Shown piece after piece: positions 36,655 to 49,200 of a stretch of DNA of 64,000 nt. The notes below the pieces were generated by a model. That model saw only the letters and a list, made by a program, of their open reading frames with translations. It was not told where the DNA came from and did not search any database. The DNA comes from Cristatella mucedo. Taxonomy: Eukaryota > Bryozoa > Phylactolaemata > Cristatellidae. The stretch's first letter is position 1. Every line of letters starts with the position of its first letter. The position numbers were made by a program, and so were the translations under genes. The stretch spans positions 8,661,501-8,725,500 of the forward strand of contig WPIO01000010.1 of the NCBI GenBank assembly GCA_009760855.2. The letters are read 5' to 3'.

Positions 36655-36889
36655 TCACTGGTGAGTCTTTACGCGCAGCCTCAAGGCAAAGTAGCAGCCG
36701 ATTCTTAAAGCCACAAAGAAGGCGCAGAGGGCGCCAAAATCGATGTAGAAGTTCGACTCGTCGACGTCCATCTGTTTAAGCAGGTCCTCCGACTTCTGGA
36801 AGTGACACACATCAGCACTTGCATCGTCACACTTCAGATTGGCCCGATCCATGCCGTAGATGCTATGCATGACGCCCTCGAACGAGTAC
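36655..36889 (-). CDS. ABCG terminal exon: extracellular loop, TM6 and stop
   Basis: This 235-bp exon follows TTTGTGCAG. It encodes [15 protein letters not shown], a cysteine-containing loop with CHFQKSE, TM6 ([20 protein letters not shown]) and a short basic tail ending in TGA at 36655-36657. The KxH-like cytoplasmic end and the CHFQKSE motif match ABCG1/ABCG4. The first base completes the split arginine of the preceding exon. Confidence 0.95.
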
Positions 36890-39800
36890 CTGCACAAAGG
36901 ACAGCAGCAGCAGCACCGTTTCGAGGCGCTATTCCAGGCTGATGAGCCTACCGTTTCCGTGGTGGTGACTCAAAGGCTACTTTTCACTGGCAAAGTCTGC
37001 CACGGCGCACTGATACATGCTGCGTCGAATGCAAGGGAGAGCATCGGAAGCCTCACCGGATGTATGATAGATACGAAAGCCACTGCAGGTACTTCGGTAT
37101 CGTACCAAAATTCACAAAGAAACCGCTGAACAGCATGATCGGTATGGCCGATATTGGGCCGAGAAAAATTGCGACCTGCAAAGTGCCCCGAGCAGGCGGT
37201 GCAGCAGCACTGTCTGCATTCACGCGAGCACAAATATGCTGCCGTCGCAACAATGCAGTTGCGTCGAGCACAGTCGCTAGCAAGCAGAGTATACGGATCG
37301 GCAACCGGCACGAGGCAGGTGAAAAGCAAGCGCTAGAGAGACGGCGCACCTGCACAGACGTGGCGGCGCCAATGAGGAAACCAAGCGACTGTCCGACTAG
37401 TGCCGTCTGCGTGGCGATCGTCAGAAACATGAAGAAGCGAGTAAAGTCATTCGGCTGGTCCGTCATCCAGTACACGATGCTGCCGTAGACGACGGGAAAG
37501 ATTATCTGCAAAGGCAGACGATAGGCAAACAATGCTCGCAGAGCACATGGCTGGCTGTGCATGGCATCGTGCCAGCTGCTCACGTCACTGCTACGTCTGA
37601 GCTATGCAGAGCACCTCTCAGACACTGCACCTATGCGGTTACCGGCCAGCAGCAAATGGATAGGACATCGTAACATTTACGAAGACGGTGGCAATCCTGA
37701 ACTAGAAACGACTCAGTCAAGACTCGTAGCAGACAGCCGGTCAAATACCACAAGAGCAGAGCGAGTACAGCTGGCTCATATGCTTCCAATCAGAAAGCTG
37801 AGTCAGCGCCTATGCACCTCCGCAGGTGCTTTCCTGGGTGGAAGAAAGGCATCGCAAATCCCCAGCTAAAATGAGCGACACTTCAAACTAGTCGAGGATA
37901 ATGGCAGACTGAAATGAATACTCTACTGATGAAGGCAGATTTGCTACGCACTTGAGGTGAGTATGTGCGACGTTCACAGGTCTACCGACACAGTGGTGAA
38001 AAATATGTACTGAATCCTGCTGGTGCCACATAGGGAAATGCGAATGAAGGTGTGGGAACCATTCTGCCACTTACTTTTAGGTCACTTCATTCTCTGCCTC
38101 CAGCCTACCTATCAGAACTATTCCCCCACCAGGCCAAGAATCACACAACCCGCTGTTCTGACTCGAATCATTTAGCTATACCTCATATGAACCTCAAAAT
38201 CTGTGGAGATCGTGCCTTTAGTTCATAAGCTCCCAAAGCCTGAAACTCACTCCTGATTGAGGTCACGACATCCCCTGACATTACGAAATTTTAAAAGAAG
38301 CCTAAACACACATGTTTATTGCAGCCTTTAGTGGGTCCTCAACATTCATCCTTTGTGTGCTTGTGCATGCTGACATTGTGCCTGCTGCTACTAACCATAT
38401 CTACAGTATATGTTGACCCTACGGAAGTCTGCCTCTAATAATGTTATGCTTGATGACATTGTGAATGTTTTTTACAACTAATCATTTGGTCATGCTTTCT
38501 TTCCGGCATATGTAGAGTGCCTAAAAAGAGATTCAGTTTTCTGGGGGTGCTATGCAAATGCATTATTATTATCATTTTAATTATTGTGTTTATTATTACC
38601 ATGAGCAGGTTTTATGGCAGGGGAGGTGAGGTAGTGGGCATTAAAAATGAATAGGATTATTGGATATATGTTGCCAACGTAATCACGCTGAGTGCACTTG
38701 AGTTTTTACCGGAGGGAGACTTTATGTATTAATGAAACAAAGAGGCAAGTATAAGGTGAAAGCCGAGCTGCAGTTTCTAGACATCTGCAAGTACTTTCGA
38801 GATCCATTTGTCTGATCCGAGTCCTAATCTCAATTTATAGGCCATAGAACACTCATGAGAATAGGTTGGGCAAATAATGCTAACGTTACTTTAATTTAAC
38901 CTATATTGCTAATTTTCGGACAACATTTGAAGTTTGTCTTGAATTAAATACTGCCCGAAACAGCTTAATTCAATACCCAAGTTAATAGCAGAAATTATAG
39001 CTAGACACAGGATTGCTATGTCCTTCAATCATACATTTACAATACTTCAATATTATTTAAAAACATATCGTGCTAATGCCACTTTTATGGGAAAACATAG
39101 ACTCATTGGAAAGCTTAACGCTCAAAACCGGCTCTTCCAGCATATCTCCCGTAACATCTGCACGGGGTATCTTGTTCCAAAGTGACCTTTCACTAGACGA
39201 CCACATCAGCTCCACAGTCAAGTCGGCCCACTTTCAGCTACCTAACATTGCAAAAAATCAGGCTTGCTTAGACAGGGATACTGCATCTAAACTGGTCCAT
39301 GCATCTGTGACATCTTGTCTCGACTTCTGTAACTCACTTTTTGCTGGTCTAACAGCCTGTGCAATCAGATGCTTGCAGTTGGTGCCAAATTCAGCAGCCT
39401 AGCTTGCCTGTCGAGAAAGTCAAAATAAATAATGGCTACGAAGAAATAAGGGCCTTTCGAGCATGTACATCATTGCCGAGATACATGCTTTTGCCATCAT
39501 TTATAACACTTTTATTTGGATTTTAGATTATGAACCTGAACTACCTAGCATATTCGAGAGCTCTATTGCAACTTGGAACAGCATTGCCTCTGTTTTATGT
39601 TACAATTCTCCCTAACCATGTTATTCATTTTGTTTGTTTCTCAAGCATGATTTTACTTACTATTCTATTGCGTATCACTTTGCAGCAAATGTAAAGCGCC
39701 TAGAAAGAGATTAAGTTCTCTGAGGGTGCTTTATCAAGTGCAATATTATTATTATTATTATTAATTCTTTTCTAATCTTGACTTTGTATAGATTTCTAGG

Positions 39801-40409
39801 AAATCTGAAAGCTCACTTTTTCGCTGGCTGCGCTCAGTGCACCGCAGGCTAGACTGCCCTGATATTTCATGCATGACATTGGCTGCATTAAGCCTATGAT
39901 AATACTAATAAATTTGAGCACACCCCGAGAATGTAGTTAAACAGGCTCATTCGGGAAGTAAGGTCAATTTATTTGAAGAGAATCGAAATCTTAGAAAAGC
40001 CTTTGAAAAAGCCATGACGCTAATGTGCTCAGTAGAAGTGATATTCAGGTGGGGGTCTGTACAGATTTTTGTAGCAGGCAAATGCCTTAAAACCCAGCCG
40101 GTGCAAATTCAATCACTGCAAATGCTAGTGCACAAACATATGGCAACTACCGATTTTCGGATTATATCCTACTTCTTGGGTACTGCCTTTGGGCAAAGTA
40201 ACCTTACTATTCCAATGCTTACTTTTGTGGAAGCTACAGACTGCCCGTTCACTTTGCTTTTGTTAACAAAAAAATCAGTTCTATCTTGCGAAGTCAATAT
40301 TGTAGGTACCATTTCATCTTCACTTTTGTGAATAGTTATAGTAGAAATATAGACCCATGTGGTGCATATATAACCGTTGCCCAGCAGAATGAGCATGTGC
40401 ATGGGCAGG

Positions 40410-40493
<84 letters not shown>

Positions 40494-40884
40494 TGTGCTA
40501 ATTTGATATAAGGTATATATACTTAGCTGTTCTTCACAGCATTTTCTCGGTCTAGGTGAATGGCCTCATGCATGCTTCGGCATGATTAAAAAGTGTGTAG
40601 TGCATGCTTATTATTATCATTAATCAATTGATAAATATTTAATTCATTTGTATAGTGCCCCAAGAGAACTTTATCTCTATTCAGGTGCTCCGTGTATGCC
40701 TCGGGGCTCGAACCCACGACCTCAGCCAGGCCTTGATCAGGGCGAGCACCTTAACCACTGGACCAAACCAGCTATGCATCTTTCGAGCCCATGTCAAGTG
40801 CCTAGAATTTTTTTTAGTTCTTTTGGGGTACTAAAGAAATGCATTGATATTATGCACACACACACACACACACACAGAGACACA

Positions 40885-40947
<63 letters not shown>

Positions 40948-41255
40948 TTTATAGTTATATGTAAATGCATTCAGGCTTATATGTGCAAGTATAAATACAA
41001 ATATATGCATAGATATATACACTATGTATACATATGCACGTGTGTGAAAATGCACATTTGGTCACATGCCGTACACACTGCTGTTCTTGGCAACATACTT
41101 TCTCCCCTCACACAAAAGGAGCTGGCCATCTTGGTTCAGTAGGTAGGGTGCTTGTTCTTAACGACCTACAGTACTGTAAGTCCTGGGTTCTAATCCTTCA
41201 GTGGGCAATCCTTTATTGCCCACTTGCAAGGGGTGGTGAATGCCGTCGATGTGTG

Positions 41256-41334
<79 letters not shown>

Positions 41335-43726
41335 GTGTGTGTGTGTGCATATATACTCATACGCTTATGTACATCTTCATATGCCTGTACGTGCATGTGC
41401 ATGTTTTTGTGTAAACACGTGAGCTCGCAAGTGCTTATGCAGATCGATAAAGGTATGCATGCATGTGCATCATACCTGGAATGGCATGTCGGCCATGGTC
41501 TTTGCCCAATAGTATGCCTTAAGGCTGTACCAATAGTTCAGGTGCTCACGTACGAAGACGCCCATTTCTAAGGGAACTACAACGAACGCAATGAACTCAC
41601 CATTATCCTAGGCAGATGCCGATAAAGCAGAGGGACATGGTAGCCATGCTATGCACTGGGGCTATTGAATGTTCAGCCATTGCGGCCATTGGCTGCTTGG
41701 ACAGCAGCAATGCTCGGCGGTTCAATTTCCGGCTTGCTTACAATCTAAGCACATGCACAGATTGTGCTAAGCACGTGGGTCGTGCGTTGCGCAAGCAAGC
41801 ATTCAAGGATGAAAGTGCGCATGCACACAGTAGATAGCAGTGAGTAGGCAGCAAAGATGCGGACGCACTAGCTATCCCTGGCCACCGAAGCAGTGGCTGT
41901 GGCAGCTGCTTACACGTCATGACAGTCGGCATGAGGGAGGCAAACATGATGAACAGCAGACAGAAGAACAAGCATCCAGCATTGTTGAAAGCTTTGCTCG
42001 CCATGTTTCCAATGCCCAGATAGAGCAGGCCAATGAGGATTCCGACGGTAAGGTGGGACAGTAGCCGCAGTCTAGTTAGAGTCTACAAGTGCACAAACAA
42101 CTGTCAGCATCACAGCCAACAACTGATGACGGCCACAGACAGACTTAGGGAAGGAAGGGAGGGCCAGCATAGGCCCTCATCAGCCCATGAGATCGAACCG
42201 AAGGGTCACGCGATGCCCGGCTGATGCAGCTGAAGCTCCTCCTTGGCAGCTTAATCGTGGCTTAAGCCTGTCGATGATGATGATGGGCCACGGCATCTGT
42301 CACCGCACACGCCAGCATGGCAGCATGCAGAGAAGCATTGAAACCTCCACTGCCAGACTTTGCCCTAAGTGCCGGTAACAAGGCACGACCACAAATAGAG
42401 GATGAATAACAAAAATGCAATAGCATAAACTACTGTATACAAACTCGGTTAGAGAGAAAAGTAAGCATGACGTAGGCTTCACTTGCACAGGTTGCTTAAT
42501 GCAACAACGGCTTCATCTCGTGCTTCTTGTGCAGGCTTGGCATTCCTTTTCTCGTACCTAGAGAGCCTACAATCACTCATCCCCCTCAAGCTTCTTTGGG
42601 TTTCTATTAACGGTTAGCAGCCCCAAAGCTCAGAGACTTTCTACGATAAGTTGCAACAACGGCTGATCAGGCAGCATGCAGGTGTAGACCTGCAGGTGTC
42701 ACAACTGGTGCATGCCGAGCATCTCTCCTCCTTTTCAGCGTATGCATTGGCCAGCTCGATGGGCAGACAGCACGCACGGAACAGTTAGATTGCTCCTAAC
42801 CACTCGACACAGCGAGGAGTCCCACTGAAAACTTACGCTGTCTCTTAGTATAGTGACAAAGTGTCGTAGGAAGAGCACTTTGAACTGCGTGGAGCCACTT
42901 GTCGCAAAGCTGCCGGTAGGGGAATCGCTGTCGACAGAGCTGTCGCCCTCTGAATCCTAAATGGCAGCAAGAAGGCAGCTTAGCAGTTCTCATGAAACAA
43001 CAGCAGTACATGCAGTCGGCTCGCTCACCCGAGAGTCAAAACTTTCGTTGGTGAAAAGGCACGACCGACCTACCGACGACGATTTGCTGACATCCGAAGC
43101 GGCGACAGACAGGTCTGAGCCCTTTCCCGAAACCGCGTGCCCATTGGGAGCCGGGTGCCCATTGGGAGCCGTCTGACCGTTGGGAGCCGTCTGACCGTTG
43201 GGAGCCGTCTGACCGTTGCACCGGACTCTGCTCTTGTACGGAGCCTTGCCTTTTCCATTAGCCACCGAGTAGCAGAGGCCGTTGACGACGCTGGCAGCTG
43301 CCGATGGACCGAAGGCCTGCAAGCCTGACGTCAGCGGTGGGCTGCCGTCGGTGTGCACCAAGTTGAATGCGTCACATTCACCGGCCTCGACGGCCGAGGT
43401 CAGGCGAGACAGCGCATTTCCACCGTAGTCACCACTAAGCACCTCCATCACTAGAAAAATGCAGCCAAGAATGCGCTAGAGCACAAAGTCACAGTAGACG
43501 CCAAGCTAATGAACAGCCAGCACAGCTGGGGTCGGATGGTCCGGTAAAGCAGGGCAGGCACAGTTGTTCAAACTGTGCAGTAGCACACCACAGGATCGCT
43601 ACCGAGACTGTATAGAACGGCGCTGAAGCAGCCGAGTCTGACTTTTAGTGGATCCTGTCGAGAGGCAAACGATGTGCCGTGGAGAGAGAGAGAGAGGGAG
43701 AGAGAGAGGGGGAGGAGGGAGGGAGA

Positions 43727-43795
<69 letters not shown>

Positions 43796-44130
43796 GAGCA
43801 GCATGGGTGCAAAATTTCTTGACAAAACTATGGCAGGTGCATGACAATCATCATCCATAGAAAGCACAGCATACAGATGACAGGCATGCGGCATACTCCG
43901 AGATGATCAGGGCATCCATACATGCATATGCGTGCATACTTGGAAGAATGTATTTTAAGTAGCAAAACAAGAGACATGCGATCTGGGCCCATCTATGTCT
44001 CTGCCTCAGTCTCTCTTTCTGTCTCTCTGTCTTTGTCTCTCTCTCTCTCTCTCTCTCGCTCTGTCTGTCTGTCTCCGTCTCTCTTTCCCTCTCTGTTTCT
44101 GTCTCTCTCTCTCTCCCTCTGTCTGCCTGC

Positions 44131-44165
<35 letters not shown>

Positions 44166-46278
44166 CCAAACCAAACCAGCTGTTCTAGAGAGTTCGAGGG
44201 CTGCTAAATATTCACCTTTCACCTTGCAGTGTGGTGGCAACAAGGCCGATGAGCTAAATCACAACCAACTAGGCTGACATAAGTGACAAATGGGAAGCAG
44301 CGGCCACTGCCAATCACTAATACCTTCACAATATCTAGTTGTAGGCATTTTGCTCCCCAATATGCAACCGACCGATGGCCAAGCAAGCTGCAGACGGCCT
44401 TCAGAAAACTCTTTGCCATTTTATTGCAATTATTCCTGAAAATCCTAAACCGAATGCTGTACTCTTAACTGGAACTTGACTAATGCATATTTGCAAGCTC
44501 GCGTGAATCAACTTCAGCATCTCCCGCCTCAATCAACATACGAATCTCATCTGTATCGACGTCAGAATCTCATCTGGTAACAATGATACTATGGTAACGT
44601 CAGGGGGCAATGACCCAGGCATGCAAAGAGGGTTGCATAGCGATGGCTTCAAAGATAATATACAGCTAGAGGCATGGCGGCTTTGTCAGCAACAGCGGCT
44701 GCAGAGGTAGCAGAATGTCTGCATTGTACTCACGAAAGTCAGCAGGATTATGGTAAGCGGGACACTTGAGGCCGAGCGTGGCGAGAAATGGCACCAGGCA
44801 GCGTACCTTTCCACGGTACGCGCACTTGCCCTCGGCGAGTAGGTATAACTGCAACAAAGATGACAGGCACGCGCCAATGTCACAGCGGTGCCCTTGCAGC
44901 TGGATTACCAGCAGGCAGCACGAGAAGGCTTGCTCAGAGGGAAACTTGGCTCCCATTCTAGCACAGGTGACTCGGATGTGCCTATAGCCACTGGCTGCCG
45001 GTAATCGAAGCTGGACGACAGCCAGCTGGACACCACTTTGCAAACACTTCCCAACCTCTTGGCATTTTGGCTTCGACAATTACTAGCTGGAGTGGGCTCA
45101 TCGACCCAGCCGGTTACCCCCTATGCATGTGTCGATGCAATATAAGCAGTCATTTGCCTGTAATGTAATGTACAGAATCGCTGTCTGAACGATGCGCGTG
45201 CTGCTGTTGAACGAGTGCAAACACTTTATTTTTGTCCTCACTCTCGAATAAAGGAGATCCAGGCCGTGGATGGCAGGCACACTACAGTCAGGCCGTGGAT
45301 GGCAGGCACACTACAGTGGGTTCTTATCGTGGGAAGACAAAATGAGATGCCGAATGACAAGGTATTCATGTGTTGAAAATCTCTGTTGCTCATCATGGAT
45401 TGGTTTAGCATCCATCAAGCAATGTACGGTGAGATGCCATTTAAAAATTAGGCTCCTCCCGACATGGTATCACTGGGTCAACTACAAACTGCGCAGTGAG
45501 CTCAGCACAACTGCCCAGTGAGCTCAGCGCAACTCGATTCTCAGAAAATTCTTCCACTGACATATTGACACAAGGGTATGCATCCTACAATGAATGCGAC
45601 GAAGGAAGAATATTTTGGAGCCATGGTCTCACACGTGCCAGCAAAGTAAAACCTATCTGATTGCTGGATGCTCACGAGCAAGAGACGCTACTCTGCTATG
45701 TAGACTACATAATGCTGACAGCACATCCTGACTGCACCGCTGAGTCATATAGTATGCCAGCGCACTCGTATAGAGCATAGAAGTACAGTGAACAACGAAT
45801 GAACGAGCATGTTGATCTGTCATGTAATTTCAGATGGTCCCAATAGATACTGCAGCTTCTGGCATCTAGCTCAGCATCGCATTTTCAGACCTGTACTATA
45901 ACATAATCCCCACTCTAGTGGGCAGAATAGGAACACAGCTGCCAACATAAAATAGCCCCCGAAACTGAAAGAAAAAGAATTTATGACGCCAAGGCAAGAC
46001 GCGAGTTTTAAAAATTGACCATCTGAGCTTGCCTCTTGCATACCGCAGTCTTTCTAAAAAGTATGATGCCACACACCTGAGCATTCAAGTGAGAGATTTA
46101 AATGGGACAGTTTCTGCAGGCGACACGAAAAAGAGAGCAATGACATGGCTAACCTGCAACTGTCGTTGTAAAAGCAAAAACTTGATAATCACTTTCCAGT
46201 GAGCAGATCGCAACAACAGCCAAGGCCGAGTGCTTCCGGGCACAGCCATTCAACGAGACAACTTCCAGGTTTCATTGG

Positions 46279-46330
<52 letters not shown>

Positions 46331-49078
46331 CATTTATATAGCGCCCCAAGAGAACTTAATCTCTATTCAGGCGCTTCACATATGCCTCAGGGCTCGAGCC
46401 CACGACCTCAGTCAGACCTTGGTCGGGGCGAGCACCTTAACCGCTAGACCAAACCAGTTATTGGTTAGGCAATAGCTTATTTGAATGGGTTTTTCAGCAG
46501 CTCGCCAAGCCAACGACTCATCATACCAGGACGGTTTTTTCGTCAGAAGTTCATCAAAAGGTTACACGCCACAGGTTTCCATTATTCAGCGGGGAAAACA
46601 GCAATCGCAGTGGTGCTGATGAAGCGAGTCAAAATCTGTGTCCCTTTCAAAGGTACCTCACCGGGCCTCAACAGATTAAAAAAAACACTCAAGATAGAAC
46701 CCAATGGTTTTAACACTGAACCAGGGGCTTGTAAGCCACACACAATAACATGAAGCAATACTGCATAAAGTCTCAGCCCGACTGCACCAAGAATTTTCCC
46801 GACTGCCGGTGCATCCTGAATTTCTGGTGCATCGTGCATCCTGCTGATCTCCATCAGATACCATCAGATATTCACCGCTCAGCATTCAGCCACAATTTTC
46901 CTGGTATAGGCAGGCCAGTGAGTGTAAGTCAGCCCCTCAGCATGACCTGCATCGAGAGGCCACCGTGTAGCCTGTCAGCCAGGCAGGCCAGTACATCGAC
47001 ACGTGGGTAGAGCAATGTATATTTGGTGCACTTTCTCTAGTTCAGAACATGAAGCTTAGCTGCCTTAATTTGGCCCACTTATTACCTAAAATTACCCATC
47101 TTTGCCTTTACACTTGATTCACAAGGACCGGCCCCACACATGCAAGCTGAAGTGCCCTAATTGGTAAGTAACATAACCGGAAGGCAGTGTGCTTGAATCA
47201 GGGAACACCACTAAAAAATATAGCCTGCTGCCCAACTAAGCACAACAATCGCTGGTAGATAGCTACAACACGACACTAGCTGACACGCTCGACAAGTTTG
47301 CACCTCTGACTACACTGTGCTCCCTCGCCCAGACGGCCTATGGTTTACCACAGACATTAAACTAGCCAGGTCTACTAAGCACATGCTTGAAAAAGCTCAC
47401 ACAAGATCAGGACTGACTGTCCATCGACAGGCGCATGAGGACTACTGTAGGTCGTACCAATCGATCCTAGCATTGACCAAGTCTAGCTTCTATAAAAACA
47501 TTGTTGAATCACAGATGCACAATCCAAAAATGATGATGTCGACGATCAATCATCTCCTCAACTGCTCCCAGGTTAGCTCCTTGTCCGATGAGCCCTGTGA
47601 TGATCAAGCTGATCGCTTCTCTAGATTCTTTGTCCGGATCAGGGGGTCCATCCCTGCGATGGCAGCATCCCCCCTAAAATGCTTTCCCTTGATTCCTTGC
47701 AGCACCTCAATGTCTAAATTTAAGCAGGTCACTAGTGATCTCGTCCTGAAGTTCATATCCCAACCAAAGAAGACAAGTCCTTTGGACCCTATTCCCACTG
47801 TCCTGCTCCTAAGTTGCATTAATCTGCTTCTGCCATGCATAACTAACATCACAGATATGTCATTAGCCTCAGGTCATGACCCAGCACCTTTCAAAAGAGC
47901 TGTAGTCAGGTCACTACTCAAGAAAGCAACACTAGACCAAGAGAACTTGAGCAACTATCGCCCAGTCTCCCCTCTATCATTCCTATCAAAGACACTGGAA
48001 CGAGTCGTGGCAGACCAGCTGAACTTAAATATTGAAACTTCTAACCTTGCTAATAAGTTCCAGTCTGGCTTTAGAGCTAATTACTCCACAGAGTCAGCAT
48101 TGCTTCTGGTGTACAACGACCTACTTAGGAATGCATACACGTGTAGAGTATTTCTACGTATCAGCTCTACTTCCCCACCAGCCCAAGCATCGTACCACCC
48201 ACTTTTCGAAATTTAACTGCTTACCCATACTTCGCACAAATCTCAAATCCTTTGGAGACCGTGCATTTAGTTCGTATGCTCCCAAAGCCTGGAACTCACT
48301 CCTGACTTCATGCACGACATCCCCTGACTTGACCACATTTAAAAAGAACTTAAAAACCCCACCTGTTTATGACAGCATTTAGTGGGTCCCTGCGATTCGT
48401 CCTTTATGTGCTTATGCATGCTGACACTGCACATACTGCCACAAAACACACTTGCATGCTGACCCTGTGCATGTCACTCCTCACCATGTTATTCATGTTG
48501 TTTATCAAGCATGATACCACTCACCATTGGATCGTGTTTCCTTTGCAGCAAATGTGAAGTGCCTAGAAAAAGATTGAGTTCTCTGAGGGCGCATTATCAA
48601 GGGTATTACTATTACTATTATTATTAATCAGAGCTTCGAGATGCTCTCGATGTACTGGCATGCTGTTCTGGTTCTTGTGCGATTGAAAGGTAGGTAACTG
48701 TCAGTGGAGCTACTGCTGATCTTAGCTATCAATACTGGTCAGCCTTTGGCCTTTCTGAGTCGCTCAATTTCTGGGCCATTTCGGGGTTTGCTGATTTCAA
48801 ACTGCAGCTAAGCTTGCAAACCGGTACTGCCCGAAGGCGTGATTTTGCAAGCAAATCGATATTTTTCCATGTAATGAGAGATGAGCCAACCAGCCAAGCA
48901 GAGATGGCGGCCAGACACGTGCACGGAGAGGGTGGAGCTATGAAATGCATGTTCCAAGCACCAGTAAATCAGTATTCTGCACATCCAGAAGTCTGCGGGT
49001 TCCATGGCAAGCAGGCAAAGCTGCAGAGCTGCTAATGGTTGCATTCCATTCATTCCTAGCCCTCCCCACGCACGTACG

Positions 49079-49128
<50 letters not shown>

Positions 49129-49158
49129 CACCACACACATACCCACACACTCTAATAC

Positions 49159-49200
<42 letters not shown>

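Noticed and set aside
40641-40770. A functional tRNA gene from the A and B boxes
   Set aside because: No cloverleaf with a 7-bp acceptor stem is apparent, and the sequence continues into a LINE-like tail, so it is a SINE.
40286-41571. Frames of repeating C-V or H-T residues (also at 49.0 and 61.3 kb)
   Set aside because: They are translations of (GT)n/(CA)n microsatellites.
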